DNA from: CAZGWJ01 sp964529445
Lineage (GTDB): Bacteria; Oederibacteriota; Muellerivitia; Muellerivitales; Muellerivitaceae
Assembly: GCA_964529445.1 (NCBI GenBank)
Contig: CAZGWJ010000022.1
Span: 1-35,810 of the forward strand
DNA length: 35,810 nt
Direction: 5' to 3'
Shown here: positions 22,769 to 30,486 of the stretch, piece by piece
Numbering within the stretch: the first letter of the stretch is position 1
Layout of the letters: the number at the start of each line of letters is the position of its first letter
The notes under the pieces: model-generated
Seen by the model: the letters and a program-made list of their open reading frames with translations, nothing else
The model's database searches: none
What the model was told of the DNA's origin: nothing
Made by a program: the position numbers and the translations under genes

Positions 22769-24181
22769 TCAGATCCTGAACAGGAAACGGCAGAACGCCT
22801 GGACCGCCTTCGGTCGCATCCGGTTCATGGCCCAGGCCTCCGAAACCCGCTTGGTCAAGAATCCCATGGTGGGGAAGGAGTGGGGCGTGAGCAGGATGTC
22901 GTGCAGGCGCAGGCCCCTGCGCAGGGCCAGCGTCCACTCGTTGATCATCTCCCCCGACCCCTCGCCCACGATGCAAGCCCCGTAAATCCTCCCGGCCGGG
23001 CTCACCAGCGCCCTCACGAACCCGTTGCCCGCGTCCTCGGCGATGGCCGCGCCGTAGTTCTCGTACCTCGACTCCACGACCTCGTAGCGGACGCCGCGCT
23101 CCCTCAATTCCGCCTCGGACGCCCCCACCTGGGAGATCTCGGGTTCCGTGAAGACCGTCCAGGGGATCGGGGTCTTGCGGAAGTCCATGCGGAAGGGGAA
23201 GGGCAGGAGGGCGTTCATCAGGGCTGTCATGCCCTGGTGCATGGCCGCGTGGGTGAGAAGGACTTCCCCGTTGCAGTCGCCGACCGCGTAGATGTGCGGC
23301 CGCGAGGTGCGCAGGAACCGGTCGACCGGGATGCCACGCTCGGTGGCCCTCACGCCCGCGCGCTCGAGCCCCAGTCCCTCCAGGGCGGGTGTCCGGCCCG
23401 CGGCGACGAGGAGAGCGTCCGACACGATACGCAGTCCACCCGGCGCCTCGAGGACGATGCCCTCCGGCGTCTTGTGCACCCTCGCGGGCGTCACGCCGTT
23501 GTGGAAGACCACGCCCTCGCGGGCCAGGGCGGCCTCCAGGGCGGCGGAGGCGCAGGGCTCGGTCGAGGGGAGCAGGCGCTCATCCCGATGCACGATCGTG
23601 CATCGAGTTCCGAGACGGGCGAAGGCCTGGGCCAGCTCGCAGCCCATGGAACCCCCGCCGAGGATCGTGAGGGTCGCGGGCGGCCGGTCGAGGTCGAAGA
23701 CGTCGAGGTTGGTGAGGTGAGGCGTTTCGGGCAGCCCGGGGATGGGCGGGACGGCCGGGCGGGTGCCCGTGGCGATGAAGATCCGGCGGGCGGTCCGTCT
23801 CCTGCCGCCCGTCTCCACGGTGTGGTCGTCGAGGAACGAGGCCGGGCCTTCCTGCAGGACGAGTTCCACCCGGTGGAACATGCCCCGCGTCTTGTGCTCG
23901 TTGATAAAGCGCACGTAGTCGCGGACCCGGGGGAAGGCGTCTTGCACCGCGGGTTTTTCCGACGGGGAAAGGCCCATGGCCTCGAGGCGCTCGAAGGCGT
24001 GCCGGGCCCGGGCCATCCGCAGGAGGGACTTGCTGGGGATGCAACCCACGTTCATGCATTCGCCGCCGATGTGCTCCCGCTCGACGGCGCACACCTTCAG
24101 CCCCATCTCGGCGCCCATCACGGACACGGCCATTCCGGCGGGGCCCAGCCCGATGCAGATCAGGTCGTAGTCGTATCGCAT
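22769..24181 (-). CDS. FAD-dependent pyridine nucleotide-disulfide oxidoreductase (Lpd/MerA-like)
   Basis: A 470-residue flavoprotein on the minus strand. The FAD dinucleotide fold is LICIGLGPAGMA at 7-18, and the redox-active cysteine pair lies in GGECMNVGCIPSKSLL (Cys42, Cys47). The NAD(P)H fold has ILGGGSMGCELAQAF and the second FAD contact YAVGDCNGEVLLTHAA. The C-terminal dimerisation domain reads TPHSFPTMGFLTK where dihydrolipoamide dehydrogenase has HAHPTLSEA, so the usual catalytic His-Glu dyad is absent. That makes a dihydrolipoamide substrate unlikely. A metal-, quinone- or small-disulfide-reducing role is more plausible but unproven. No NmerA-like extra domain is present. The start is supported by GGGAGG upstream on the minus strand. 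It is transcribed against the lipoprotein gene on its left and away from the DUF1207 gene on its right. Confidence 0.85.
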   Translation of the reverse strand: MRYDYDLICIGLGPAGMAVSVMGAEMGLKVCAVEREHIGGECMNVGCIPSKSLLRMARARHAFERLEAMGLSPSEKPAVQDAFPRVRDYVRFINEHKTRGMFHRVELVLQEGPASFLDDHTVETGGRRRTARRIFIATGTRPAVPPIPGLPETPHLTNLDVFDLDRPPATLTILGGGSMGCELAQAFARLGTRCTIVHRDERLLPSTEPCASAALEAALAREGVVFHNGVTPARVHKTPEGIVLEAPGGLRIVSDALLVAAGRTPALEGLGLERAGVRATERGIPVDRFLRTSRPHIYAVGDCNGEVLLTHAAMHQGMTALMNALLPFPFRMDFRKTPIPWTVFTEPEISQVGASEAELRERGVRYEVVESRYENYGAAIAEDAGNGFVRALVSPAGRIYGACIVGEGSGEMINEWTLALRRGLRLHDILLTPHSFPTMGFLTKRVSEAWAMNRMRPKAVQAFCRFLFRI

Positions 24182-24303
24182 GACGCACCTCCCGGAGCGG
24201 GCGGAACTCCGTCCCTCTTCATGTCCAGCATGACCGAGCCGGGGCGGAATAGGAAGGGGGTTCGGCGGAATTTCCGGTCGGGGGAACCGGTGACGCGGGA
24301 CCG

Positions 24304-24312
24304 TGCTATCAT
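24304..24312 (+). promoter_or_regulatory. Extended -10 promoter for the DUF1207 gene
   Basis: TGC-TATCAT at 24304-24312 fits an extended -10 element without a -35 match. It lies 75 bases before the start codon in the divergent intergenic region between the flavoprotein and the DUF1207 gene. No other feature is seen in 24182-24387. Confidence 0.45.
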
Positions 24313-24387
24313 CGCGCAGGGCGTCCCGGGACGCCTGCCTTTCCCCCGGTCGGGATGGCGGGGGGATCTTGGTTGGAGGAATGCCGC

Positions 24388-25230
24388 ATGCGCCGCGCCG
24401 CTCTTCTCTTGTGGCTTTTCATCGCGTTATCCGGGCCGCTTCCGGCCTCCGAGTCCGTCCCCCGTGGCGACGTGTTCGATCCCCTCTACGCGGACCCGAA
24501 GGAACTGCGGTCGCTGGCCTCCCTGCTCGCGGCCGATTGGGACGGCTATCGCACGACGGCGGGGTTGGCGGGGTTCTCGGAGCATTGGGGCCTCCGCCGC
24601 TGGGCGGGCGCGCGTCGCGGGGAGGGGTTCCAGCTCGGCATCGTGGGCGGCATTTTCGCCCTCTTCGACATGGAGACCGAATCGATGGACCTCATCAACA
24701 CCGATTTCGTGGTGGGCGTCCCCTTCACCTGGCGATACGGCAAGACCTCCGCCCGCGTCCGGATCTACCACCAGAGCTCCCACCTGGGCGACGAGTTCCT
24801 GCTGAACCGCTCCCCCCGCCGGATCAACCTGAGCTACGAATCCCTGGAAGGCGTCCTGTCCTATGACCTGCCGCCTTTCCGCCTCTACGGAGGGAGTGAG
24901 TGGCATCTCCACCACGATCCCGACGACCTGCGGGCCTGGGTGTTTCATGGCGGGGTCGAGGCGCGCATCGACACCCCCTTCATGGAGGGGAACCCGCGGC
25001 GAAGAACCCGATGGGTGACGGCCCTGGATTTCAAGTCGACCGACGAGCGCGCCCGGTCGGTGGGATGGAGCGGCAAGACGGGCTTCGAATTCGGGCCGCG
25101 GGACCCGGAGGACCTGGGGGCCCGGCGCTGGGGCCTCAACGCGACGGTTTACCGCGGCACGATGCCCTACGGCCAGTTCTTCAAGGAAAGGGTCACGACC
25201 TTCGGGCTGGAACTCCAGATCAGCCGGTGA
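24388..25230 (+). CDS. DUF1207 family secreted protein
   Basis: A 280-residue protein with an N-terminal signal peptide (MRRAALLLWLFIALSGPLPA). A mature part follows that is rich in alternating aromatic and hydrophobic strands: FQLGIVGGIFALFDM, FVVGVPFTWRYGK, LYGGSEWHLHHDP and a C-terminal TTFGLELQISR. The strand pattern and ending suggest an outer-membrane beta-barrel or periplasmic beta-protein, and the arrangement fits the DUF1207 family. ATG 24388 is preferred to an upstream ATG at 24355, because the signal peptide then begins the protein and GGAGG lies 9-13 bases upstream. The function of the family is unknown. The gene is monocistronic, with its own promoter-like box and a different one for the next gene. 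Confidence 0.75.
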   Translation: MRRAALLLWLFIALSGPLPASESVPRGDVFDPLYADPKELRSLASLLAADWDGYRTTAGLAGFSEHWGLRRWAGARRGEGFQLGIVGGIFALFDMETESMDLINTDFVVGVPFTWRYGKTSARVRIYHQSSHLGDEFLLNRSPRRINLSYESLEGVLSYDLPPFRLYGGSEWHLHHDPDDLRAWVFHGGVEARIDTPFMEGNPRRRTRWVTALDFKSTDERARSVGWSGKTGFEFGPRDPEDLGARRWGLNATVYRGTMPYGQFFKERVTTFGLELQISR

Positions 25231-25253
25231 GGCGCGTCCCCGGCCGAGGACGC

Positions 25254-25262
25254 TGTTATAAT
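25254..25262 (+). promoter_or_regulatory. Extended -10 promoter for the RbsD-like gene
   Basis: TGT-TATAAT at 25254-25262 matches the extended -10 consensus exactly, while the -35 region has no good hexamer. The TTG start of the RbsD-like gene lies 27 bases downstream, with CCGGAGG between. Confidence 0.6.
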
Positions 25263-25288
25263 GAAGTCATTTCCCCCCGGAGGATCCC

Positions 25289-25750
25289 TTGCTGAAGACC
25301 GGCATCCTGAATCCCCAAGTGAACGCCCTTCTCGCCCGCGTGCGGCATACGAATACGCTGGTCATTGCGGACAGGGGCTTTCCGTCCTGGCCGACAAAGT
25401 CGGCAGGGCGGAAGTCAGGAGTGAGGAGTGAGGAGTTGGTAGTTGAGACGAACCGCGTAAGCCGTGATTTTGTAACAATTGACCTGTCGTTGGTGGATGA
25501 TATTCCCACCGTGCTCCAGGTTTTCGACGCCATCCGGAAGAACTTCTCCATCGCCCGCGTCCACATGGCCCGGGAGTTCCTCAAGCACAACGACAAGAAG
25601 ACGGTTTCGCGGTTCAAACAGTCCTTCGGCAGGATCCGCCTGGCGTTCGAACCCCACGTCAAATTCAAGAAGAGAGTCCCGGGCGCCGTCGGCCTCATCC
25701 GCACAGCAGATACGATCCAGTACGCGAACCTCATCCTGACCTCGGGATGA
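25289..25750 (+). CDS. RbsD/FucU-family sugar mutarotase with an in-frame heptad-repeat insert
   Basis: The 153-residue protein aligns with RbsD/FucU mutarotases, which interconvert ring forms of ribose or fucose. MLKTGILNPQ at the N-terminus, His20 in RVRHTNTLVIAD and Asp28 match the catalytic pair of RbsD. TIDLSLVDDIPTVLQVFD at 63-80 and the C-terminal VGLIRTADTIQYANLIL (Tyr and Asn of the active site) also match. Residues about 37-61 have no counterpart in the family and are the translation of a heptad array (SGVRSEELVVE). The insert lies between two conserved strands and keeps the frame. The TTG start is supported by GGAGG five bases upstream and by the family N-terminus. The neighbouring kinase/nucleotidyltransferase and GDP-fucose synthase favour a FucU-like role. 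Whether the enzyme tolerates the insert is unknown. Confidence 0.82.
   Translation: MLKTGILNPQVNALLARVRHTNTLVIADRGFPSWPTKSAGRKSGVRSEELVVETNRVSRDFVTIDLSLVDDIPTVLQVFDAIRKNFSIARVHMAREFLKHNDKKTVSRFKQSFGRIRLAFEPHVKFKKRVPGAVGLIRTADTIQYANLILTSG
25414..25448. repeat. Heptad array inside the RbsD-like gene
   Basis: Five heptamers in a row: GTCAGGA, GTGAGGA, GTGAGGA, GTTGGTA, GTTGAGA. This is the reverse complement of the ACTCCTC heptamer that interrupts the WecA-like gene at 2415. The array alone is 35 bases, so a few flanking bases also belong to the frame-preserving insert. Confidence 0.85.
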
Positions 25751-25754
25751 CGCG

Positions 25755-25890
25755 TACTTGAGTTAGTAGTTAGGAGTTAGTAGTGAGTAGTTGACTGCAA
25801 ACTGCTGACCGATAACCGCATTTGCCGGTAAAGACTCCTAACTGCCCGGAACGGGCCAGCCCGAAGGGTTGCCAACTCCTAACTGCGCAG
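25755..25890. repeat. Heptad-repeat array D with nested hairpins
   Basis: GTTAGTA, GTTAGGA, GTTAGTA, GTGAGTA-type heptamers are followed by the spacer TTGACTGCAAACTGCTGACC, then GATAACCGCATTTGCCGG, then AAAGACTCCTAACTGC. Two small hairpins (GCCCG-GAA-CGGGC and CCCGAAGGG) and more heptamers follow. The spacer matches those of arrays A, E and F, two of them on the opposite strand. It fills the space between the RbsD-like gene and the next start. Confidence 0.8.
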
Positions 25891-25920
25891 CTTCGGCGGT
25901 TGGGTTCAAAAGGACGAAGC

Positions 25921-27000
25921 ATGCGCAAGGTTTTCGTCTCGGGATGTTACGACATCCTCCACGCCGGGCACCTGCAGTTCTTCCGGGAGGCCCGCGCCCT
26001 GGGCGGTCACTTGACGGTGTCCTTCGCCTCCTCCGACGTCCTCTGGCTCCACAAGAGGCGCCGCTCCTCGCTCCCCGACGAGCACAAGAAGGCCCTCCTC
26101 GAGGCCCTGGACACGGTGGATGAGGTCGTGGTGGGCAAGTGCATGGAGGAAGGCCTCGACTTCAAGGACGACTTCCTGGCCCTCAAGCCCGCCGTCCTGG
26201 CCGTCACCGAGGACGACAAGTACGGCCCCCTGAAGCGCGACCTTTGCCGTCAGGTGGGCGCCGAGTACGTCGTCCTCCCCAAGACCCCGCCGCAATTCGC
26301 CCCCGTCTCCACCACCCAGATCGTGAAATGGATCCGCGCGCCGCGGGTCGCGCCCCTGCGCGTGGACTTCGCCGGGGGCTGGCTCGATGTGCCGCGTTTC
26401 GCCCGCCCCGGGGGGCATATCGTGAATTGCGCGATCTCACCCACGGTTTCCCTTTCGGAATGGCCCTACGAGAGGAACGCCGGGCTGGGCGGGAGCGGCG
26501 CCTGGGCTCTCCTGAACGGCGATGATGGGGTTTCTTCCGAGCTCGACCTCGGCGTGGGCTGGCAGGACCCGGCCATCATCGCCGAGGGCGGGCTTTGCGT
26601 GTGGCGGAGCGGGGAAAGACCCGTGCTGGACATCAAGACCGACGGGGAACTGGTGCGGGGCCGCATGGCCTTGTACTGGAGCGGCCGACAGCACGACACG
26701 CCCGGACTGGCCGACCGGAAGCGCGACCTGGACCTGGTCTTCGAGGCGGGGAATGTCGCCCGGGAAGCCGTCTGGAAGCAGGACCTGGGGATGTTGGCCG
26801 AAGGTGTCCGGATCTCGTGGAAGATGCAGGAGGGCGAGGGGATGGATCCCCTGCCCTCGGATGTGCCGGGCGCGCTGGCGTGGAAGTATTCGGGCGGGGG
26901 TTTCGGGGGGTACGCGGTCTATCTTTTCAAGGATAACGCTTCGCGCGACGCGGCCTGTAAGCGGCCGGGGTTCCGCTCCATCGAACCGTACATACCTTGA
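25921..27000 (+). CDS. Fusion of HIGH-type nucleotidyltransferase and GHMP-kinase-like domain
   Basis: A 359-residue two-domain protein. Residues 1-140 are a cytidylyltransferase-type nucleotidyltransferase, with FVSGCYDILHAGHLQFFREA at 5-24 (HAGH motif at 14-17) and an STTQIVKWI end at 130-138. Residues 143-359 show GHMP kinase motifs: LRVDFAGGWLDVP at 146-158, GLGGSGAWALLNG at 188-200 in place of GLGSSSA, and YSGGGFGGYAVYLF at 323-336. The kinase half is about 215 residues, shorter than the usual 300 or more, and so looks compacted. The expected role is to phosphorylate a sugar at C1 and then make a nucleotide sugar. Sugar and nucleotide cannot be read from sequence, though neighbours suggest fucose or a related deoxysugar. 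ATG 25921 follows AAGGACG. In-frame codons further upstream lie in the heptad array and are rejected. Confidence 0.8.
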   Translation: MRKVFVSGCYDILHAGHLQFFREARALGGHLTVSFASSDVLWLHKRRRSSLPDEHKKALLEALDTVDEVVVGKCMEEGLDFKDDFLALKPAVLAVTEDDKYGPLKRDLCRQVGAEYVVLPKTPPQFAPVSTTQIVKWIRAPRVAPLRVDFAGGWLDVPRFARPGGHIVNCAISPTVSLSEWPYERNAGLGGSGAWALLNGDDGVSSELDLGVGWQDPAIIAEGGLCVWRSGERPVLDIKTDGELVRGRMALYWSGRQHDTPGLADRKRDLDLVFEAGNVAREAVWKQDLGMLAEGVRISWKMQEGEGMDPLPSDVPGALAWKYSGGGFGGYAVYLFKDNASRDAACKRPGFRSIEPYIP

Positions 27001-27165
27001 ACGGCAGTTAGAAGTTTGAAGTTAGGCCCGTGAACCAGAGTCCTTCGGACACGGTTCAGGGCACAAGTTAGGAGTTTTGCCAGCCACTGCAGTGAGCAGT
27101 TTGTAGTCGGAAGGGGACTGATAACTGCAGACTGGCAACTGTAGTAGATGGAAAAACTTCGCACT
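27001..27165. repeat. Heptad-repeat array E with nested hairpins
   Basis: Degenerate heptamers (GCAGTTA, GAAGTTT, GAAGTTA) surround a nested hairpin. TGAACC (27031) pairs with GGTTCA (27053), with GTCC-TTC-GGAC inside. Then GGAGTTTTGCCAGCCACTGC and AGTGAGCAGTTTGTAGTC match, on the opposite strand, the spacer of array D. No gene is supported in 27001-27369. Confidence 0.75.
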
Positions 27166-27169
27166 GGAA

Positions 27170-27231
27170 CCCTGTATCGTGGTGCATATCAACTCTGATA
27201 CAGGGCGAACTCATCCCGCCCCTTTGGGCGG
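27170..27231. repeat. CCCTGTATC inverted repeat and GC hairpin
   Basis: CCCTGTATC (27170-27178) and GATACAGGG (27197-27205) form a perfect 9-bp inverted repeat. It is followed by CCGCCC-CTTT-GGGCGG at 27216-27231. The first is mirrored by CCCTGTACC...GGTACAGGG at 35708-35737, the second by the hairpin at 147-161. Confidence 0.75.
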
Positions 27232-27369
27232 TGAGGGGTTTTCCGGCAAGGGCCGGGGCGGCCCAAGGAAATGGGGCTGATATGAGACTGGACAAATAGT
27301 AATACTAAATGATAGGTCTTGATAATGTCCGCGGGCGCGGATGGCGATACGACGATCAAGGGGTGTGAG

Positions 27370-28317
27370 ATGGACAAGAGTTCCAGGATCTACATCGCGG
27401 GACACAACGGCCTGGTGGGCAGCGCCCTGATGCGGCGTCTCTCGGCCCAGGGCTACACGAACCTGCTCTATCGGACCCACTCGGAACTCGACCTCGAGCG
27501 CCAAGGGGAGACCGAGGCCTTCTTCAAGATGGAGCACCCCGACGTGGTGTTCCTGGCCGCCGCGCGCGTGGGGGGCATCCACGCCAACAATACCTACCCG
27601 GCCGAGTTCATCTACCAGAACCTCCTCGTGCAGAACAACGTCATCCACTCGGCCTGGAAGGCCGGGGTGAAGGAGCTCCTCTTCCTGGGTTCCTCCTGCA
27701 TCTACCCCAACGACAAGAAACGCGCGATCCGGGAGACCGACTTCATGAACGGCCCCCTGGAACCCACCAACGACGCCTACGCCGTGGCGAAGATCGCGGG
27801 CATCAAGATGTGCCAGGCCTTCCGAAAGGAATACGGCCTGCGCTATCTCTCCGTGATGCCCACCAACCTCTACGGCCCCCGCGACAACTACCACCCCTTG
27901 AACTCCCACGTCCTGCCCGCTTTCCTGCGGCGGTTCCACGAGGCCAAGGAGGCGAGGAAGGAGGCCGTCACGATCTGGGGCACGGGACAGGTGCGCCGGG
28001 AGTTCCTGTATTCCGACGACATGGCCGACGCCTGCATCCACGTGATGAACACCTACGAGGGCAACGACATCATCAATATCGGCTGCGGGGAGGACCTCAC
28101 GATCGCCGAACTCGCGGCGAAGGTGGCCGCCACGGTGGGGTTTACGGGCCGCATCGAGTACGATCCCTCGAAGCCGGACGGCACGCCAAGGAAACTCCTC
28201 GATATCTCGCGCATCAAGTCGCTCGGCTGGAAGCCGCGCATCCCTCTCGACGAGGGCCTGAAGCTGGCCTACGCCGCCATGCTCTCCGAGATCCAGGCGG
28301 GCACCTGGAAGGGCTGA
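27370..28317 (+). CDS. fcl: GDP-L-fucose synthase
   Basis: A 315-residue extended SDR epimerase/reductase matching GDP-fucose synthase (WcaG/Fcl) throughout. The enzyme converts GDP-4-keto-6-deoxymannose to GDP-L-fucose with NADPH in the cytoplasm. The cofactor motif is IYIAGHNGLVGSAL at 7-20. AAARVGGIHANNTYPAEFI at 63-81 and FLGSSCIYP at 105-113 are family signatures. The catalytic Tyr137 and Lys141 are in NDAYAVAKIAG, and PTNLYGPRDNYHP is conserved. ATG 27370 is preceded by AAGGGG with seven bases of spacing. An upstream in-frame ATG at 27325 lacks a ribosome-binding site. No GDP-mannose dehydratase gene is in the window. The product may feed one of the GTs here. All catalytic residues are present. 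Confidence 0.92.
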   Translation: MDKSSRIYIAGHNGLVGSALMRRLSAQGYTNLLYRTHSELDLERQGETEAFFKMEHPDVVFLAAARVGGIHANNTYPAEFIYQNLLVQNNVIHSAWKAGVKELLFLGSSCIYPNDKKRAIRETDFMNGPLEPTNDAYAVAKIAGIKMCQAFRKEYGLRYLSVMPTNLYGPRDNYHPLNSHVLPAFLRRFHEAKEARKEAVTIWGTGQVRREFLYSDDMADACIHVMNTYEGNDIINIGCGEDLTIAELAAKVAATVGFTGRIEYDPSKPDGTPRKLLDISRIKSLGWKPRIPLDEGLKLAYAAMLSEIQAGTWKG

Positions 28318-28409
28318 GTGCTGGTCCTGTGGGCTGATCCTGTTATTTTGACATATGTGGGTTATGGCTTTGGGAACGGTGGGAAACGCATTCTACCAAT
28401 ATCAAAGAA

Positions 28410-28418
28410 TGGTACAAT
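28410..28418 (+). promoter_or_regulatory. Extended -10 promoter for the large membrane protein gene
   Basis: TGG-TACAAT at 28410-28418 fits the extended -10 pattern. The start codon lies 33 bases downstream with GAGGTG between. A TTGACA occurs near 28350 but is too far upstream to pair with it. Confidence 0.45.
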
Positions 28419-28451
28419 CAGTTCAAATCCTAATGAACTGAGGTGCGGCCT

Positions 28452-30482
28452 ATGCGTGGTTTGCCATCTTGGAAACCGGGCTTCAGATTTGCCAATACTT
28501 TGGCGGTTCTCATTGGCGTGATGACGTATTTTGCGGCAAACAATTCCATTATCTTCTACAAGATCGACCAGATTTACGAATGGATCGATGTTATTCCCGG
28601 CAATATTATATTCATTCTGAGCACGATCTTCTTGATCATATGGTTGTCGATGTGGGTGGTCGGGTATCTATTTTTGGGTTTTCGACCGTCAAGGGTGCGG
28701 GGAGGGATGCGCGCCAAACCGCTTGGCGAATACGTGAAACATCCGTTCTTTTCCTTCTCCCTGTTCTCCATTCTGGCATTTGGTGCTTCCATCGGTAATA
28801 TCCCGTTGATGATGGCGGCGATGGCGTCGATCCTGGCGCTCATCATAAAGAATATCGCTCATGAGCGCCGAGTGGGTGCTGTAAGAGAGGGGGCGAGAAG
28901 GGCCTTGTTCTTCCCCCCGGTGAAGCAGGTTTTAAGCGAACATTCTATCCATGTTCGGACCATGATGCATGTGGCGACCGTGCTGGCCATCCTGTCGGGT
29001 GGCGTATGGGCCATCTACACGTTCATCTATGAAAAGTCATTCCTACCATATCAGATGCCACCCTTCGTCACGATGGACATGAAAGTCGAGCGATTGGCGC
29101 CGGTTGATGGTTTGGTCCCTTTGCAAGTACAAATGACAATAACAAACGATGGTAATACCCGCGTTGAGATATTTGCAGCTTGGTACAATGCTTCTGCGAC
29201 TCGGGTGTCTGGTGTATCCAACAGCAACAAATATTTGAATGATACGCTGATAGCGCAAGCAGATATGGCGCATTTTTCCCGAAGAACGATCGATCTGTAT
29301 TCGGAACCGCTATCAAGCGGACCGATTGTTAACGGGAAATACTTTCTTGAATGCGGGGAAAAGTATCAAACCAAGGTCCTTCTCTATATTCCGTCTCATT
29401 ACGACTATTGCGATTTGAATGCGTCCGCTTGGGTGCGCAGGAGCAAGAAGGATGATATGTATAAAGAGGACGTGTGTCCGGTATCTTGGTTCATAAGCGG
29501 GGGGGAATTGCAGGCCGTTGTGATGCGAAAGCATCCCGGATCGGATGTATATCCCCACAAGATCCGGCCCGTCGATTTAGAGGATCCAAAGGATGTGAAG
29601 TATATACGCAGGAAGGGGATCGTCAACGCGGAAACCAATCAACGGATACAAGTGGTAACTGAAAACGGGCGAAAAGATCGCGCGGAGGACACCGAAGCGA
29701 TGCAGCTATTAACACAAGTTCTCCAATACAAGTCCGAAGCTGTCAGCGAAAAGGAACAACTTGCTGAATATTTAGGAAAGGGTTTGGTGTTGACGGCGGC
29801 TTCAATACGGGCGAAAGAACCTTTGTTGAAAAAGAGAGTTTTAATTGCGATGGGTGCCCTCATGATGGAACACGGGCTTTACGATAACGCCTTTGCTATG
29901 TTCGACTTGGCTAATAGGGTTCGAAACCTTACTGTTGTTGAATACTTAGCCATGGTGAGTGAATACGAAATGCATAGTAAGGTGTTGGCGGCTGACGAAG
30001 CAACGCGGGAGAATGGATTGGGGGTTCTGAAAAAGCTAGAAGAAAGAGTCGTGGATAGCGGGATCGTTGCGGGGTCTTTCAATGAGGTTGAGATATACAT
30101 CAAGTTCGCGGAAAGTTACTTGAATCTCCGGGAGCCGGACGAAGCGATTCGTGTACTGAATAAACTGGATACGGAAATGAAGAAGCGCAGAAGTGATCCA
30201 GACCTTATCGTACTATCCCATGTGTGGTATTCCGAGCAGCGCGAAATCGATAGGGTTTATGGGGCGGCATCTGCCCAGAAGGCGAAGATGAGCCGGGATA
30301 TCAAGGTTCGACGAGAGCATTTCCGCGCGGCAATCCGGCATCTGAGGAATTACCTTCGCACCGAGAAGGAAATGAACCGCAAAAAGGAATATTCGCGAAT
30401 CGCGCTGGAGTGTGCTGCGCAGTTTCCCGGCATTTCAATTCCTGTGATGTGGAGCAAAATGGCGATTCGTATGGGACTGTAA
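28452..30482 (+). CDS. Large multi-pass membrane protein with helical C-terminal region, unknown function
   Basis: A 676-residue protein. About five membrane segments lie in the first 195 residues: near 14-31, 52-76, 98-115, 117-134 and 172-193. A beta-rich segment follows (about 205-340, with LVPLQVQMTITNDGNTRVEI), and then a long helical region from about 410 to the end. That region has TPR-like helix pairs, for example LMMEHGLYDNAFAMFDLANR and SYLNLREPDEAIRVLNKLD. I do not recognise a family. ATG 28452 is chosen over GTG 28443 because GAGGTG is placed six bases before it. Base composition is lower in GC than the flanking genes, which may indicate transfer. It is convergent with the patatin gene, their ends only four bases apart, with no obvious terminator. 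Confidence 0.75.
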   Translation: MRGLPSWKPGFRFANTLAVLIGVMTYFAANNSIIFYKIDQIYEWIDVIPGNIIFILSTIFLIIWLSMWVVGYLFLGFRPSRVRGGMRAKPLGEYVKHPFFSFSLFSILAFGASIGNIPLMMAAMASILALIIKNIAHERRVGAVREGARRALFFPPVKQVLSEHSIHVRTMMHVATVLAILSGGVWAIYTFIYEKSFLPYQMPPFVTMDMKVERLAPVDGLVPLQVQMTITNDGNTRVEIFAAWYNASATRVSGVSNSNKYLNDTLIAQADMAHFSRRTIDLYSEPLSSGPIVNGKYFLECGEKYQTKVLLYIPSHYDYCDLNASAWVRRSKKDDMYKEDVCPVSWFISGGELQAVVMRKHPGSDVYPHKIRPVDLEDPKDVKYIRRKGIVNAETNQRIQVVTENGRKDRAEDTEAMQLLTQVLQYKSEAVSEKEQLAEYLGKGLVLTAASIRAKEPLLKKRVLIAMGALMMEHGLYDNAFAMFDLANRVRNLTVVEYLAMVSEYEMHSKVLAADEATRENGLGVLKKLEERVVDSGIVAGSFNEVEIYIKFAESYLNLREPDEAIRVLNKLDTEMKKRRSDPDLIVLSHVWYSEQREIDRVYGAASAQKAKMSRDIKVRREHFRAAIRHLRNYLRTEKEMNRKKEYSRIALECAAQFPGISIPVMWSKMAIRMGL

Positions 30483-30486
30483 TGCT

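Noticed and set aside
22880..24805. Long plus-strand open frame opposite the flavoprotein
   Set aside because: The minus strand encodes a complete FAD/NAD disulfide oxidoreductase with all nucleotide-binding motifs. The opposite frame is His/Arg/Gly-rich noise from GC-rich codon bias.
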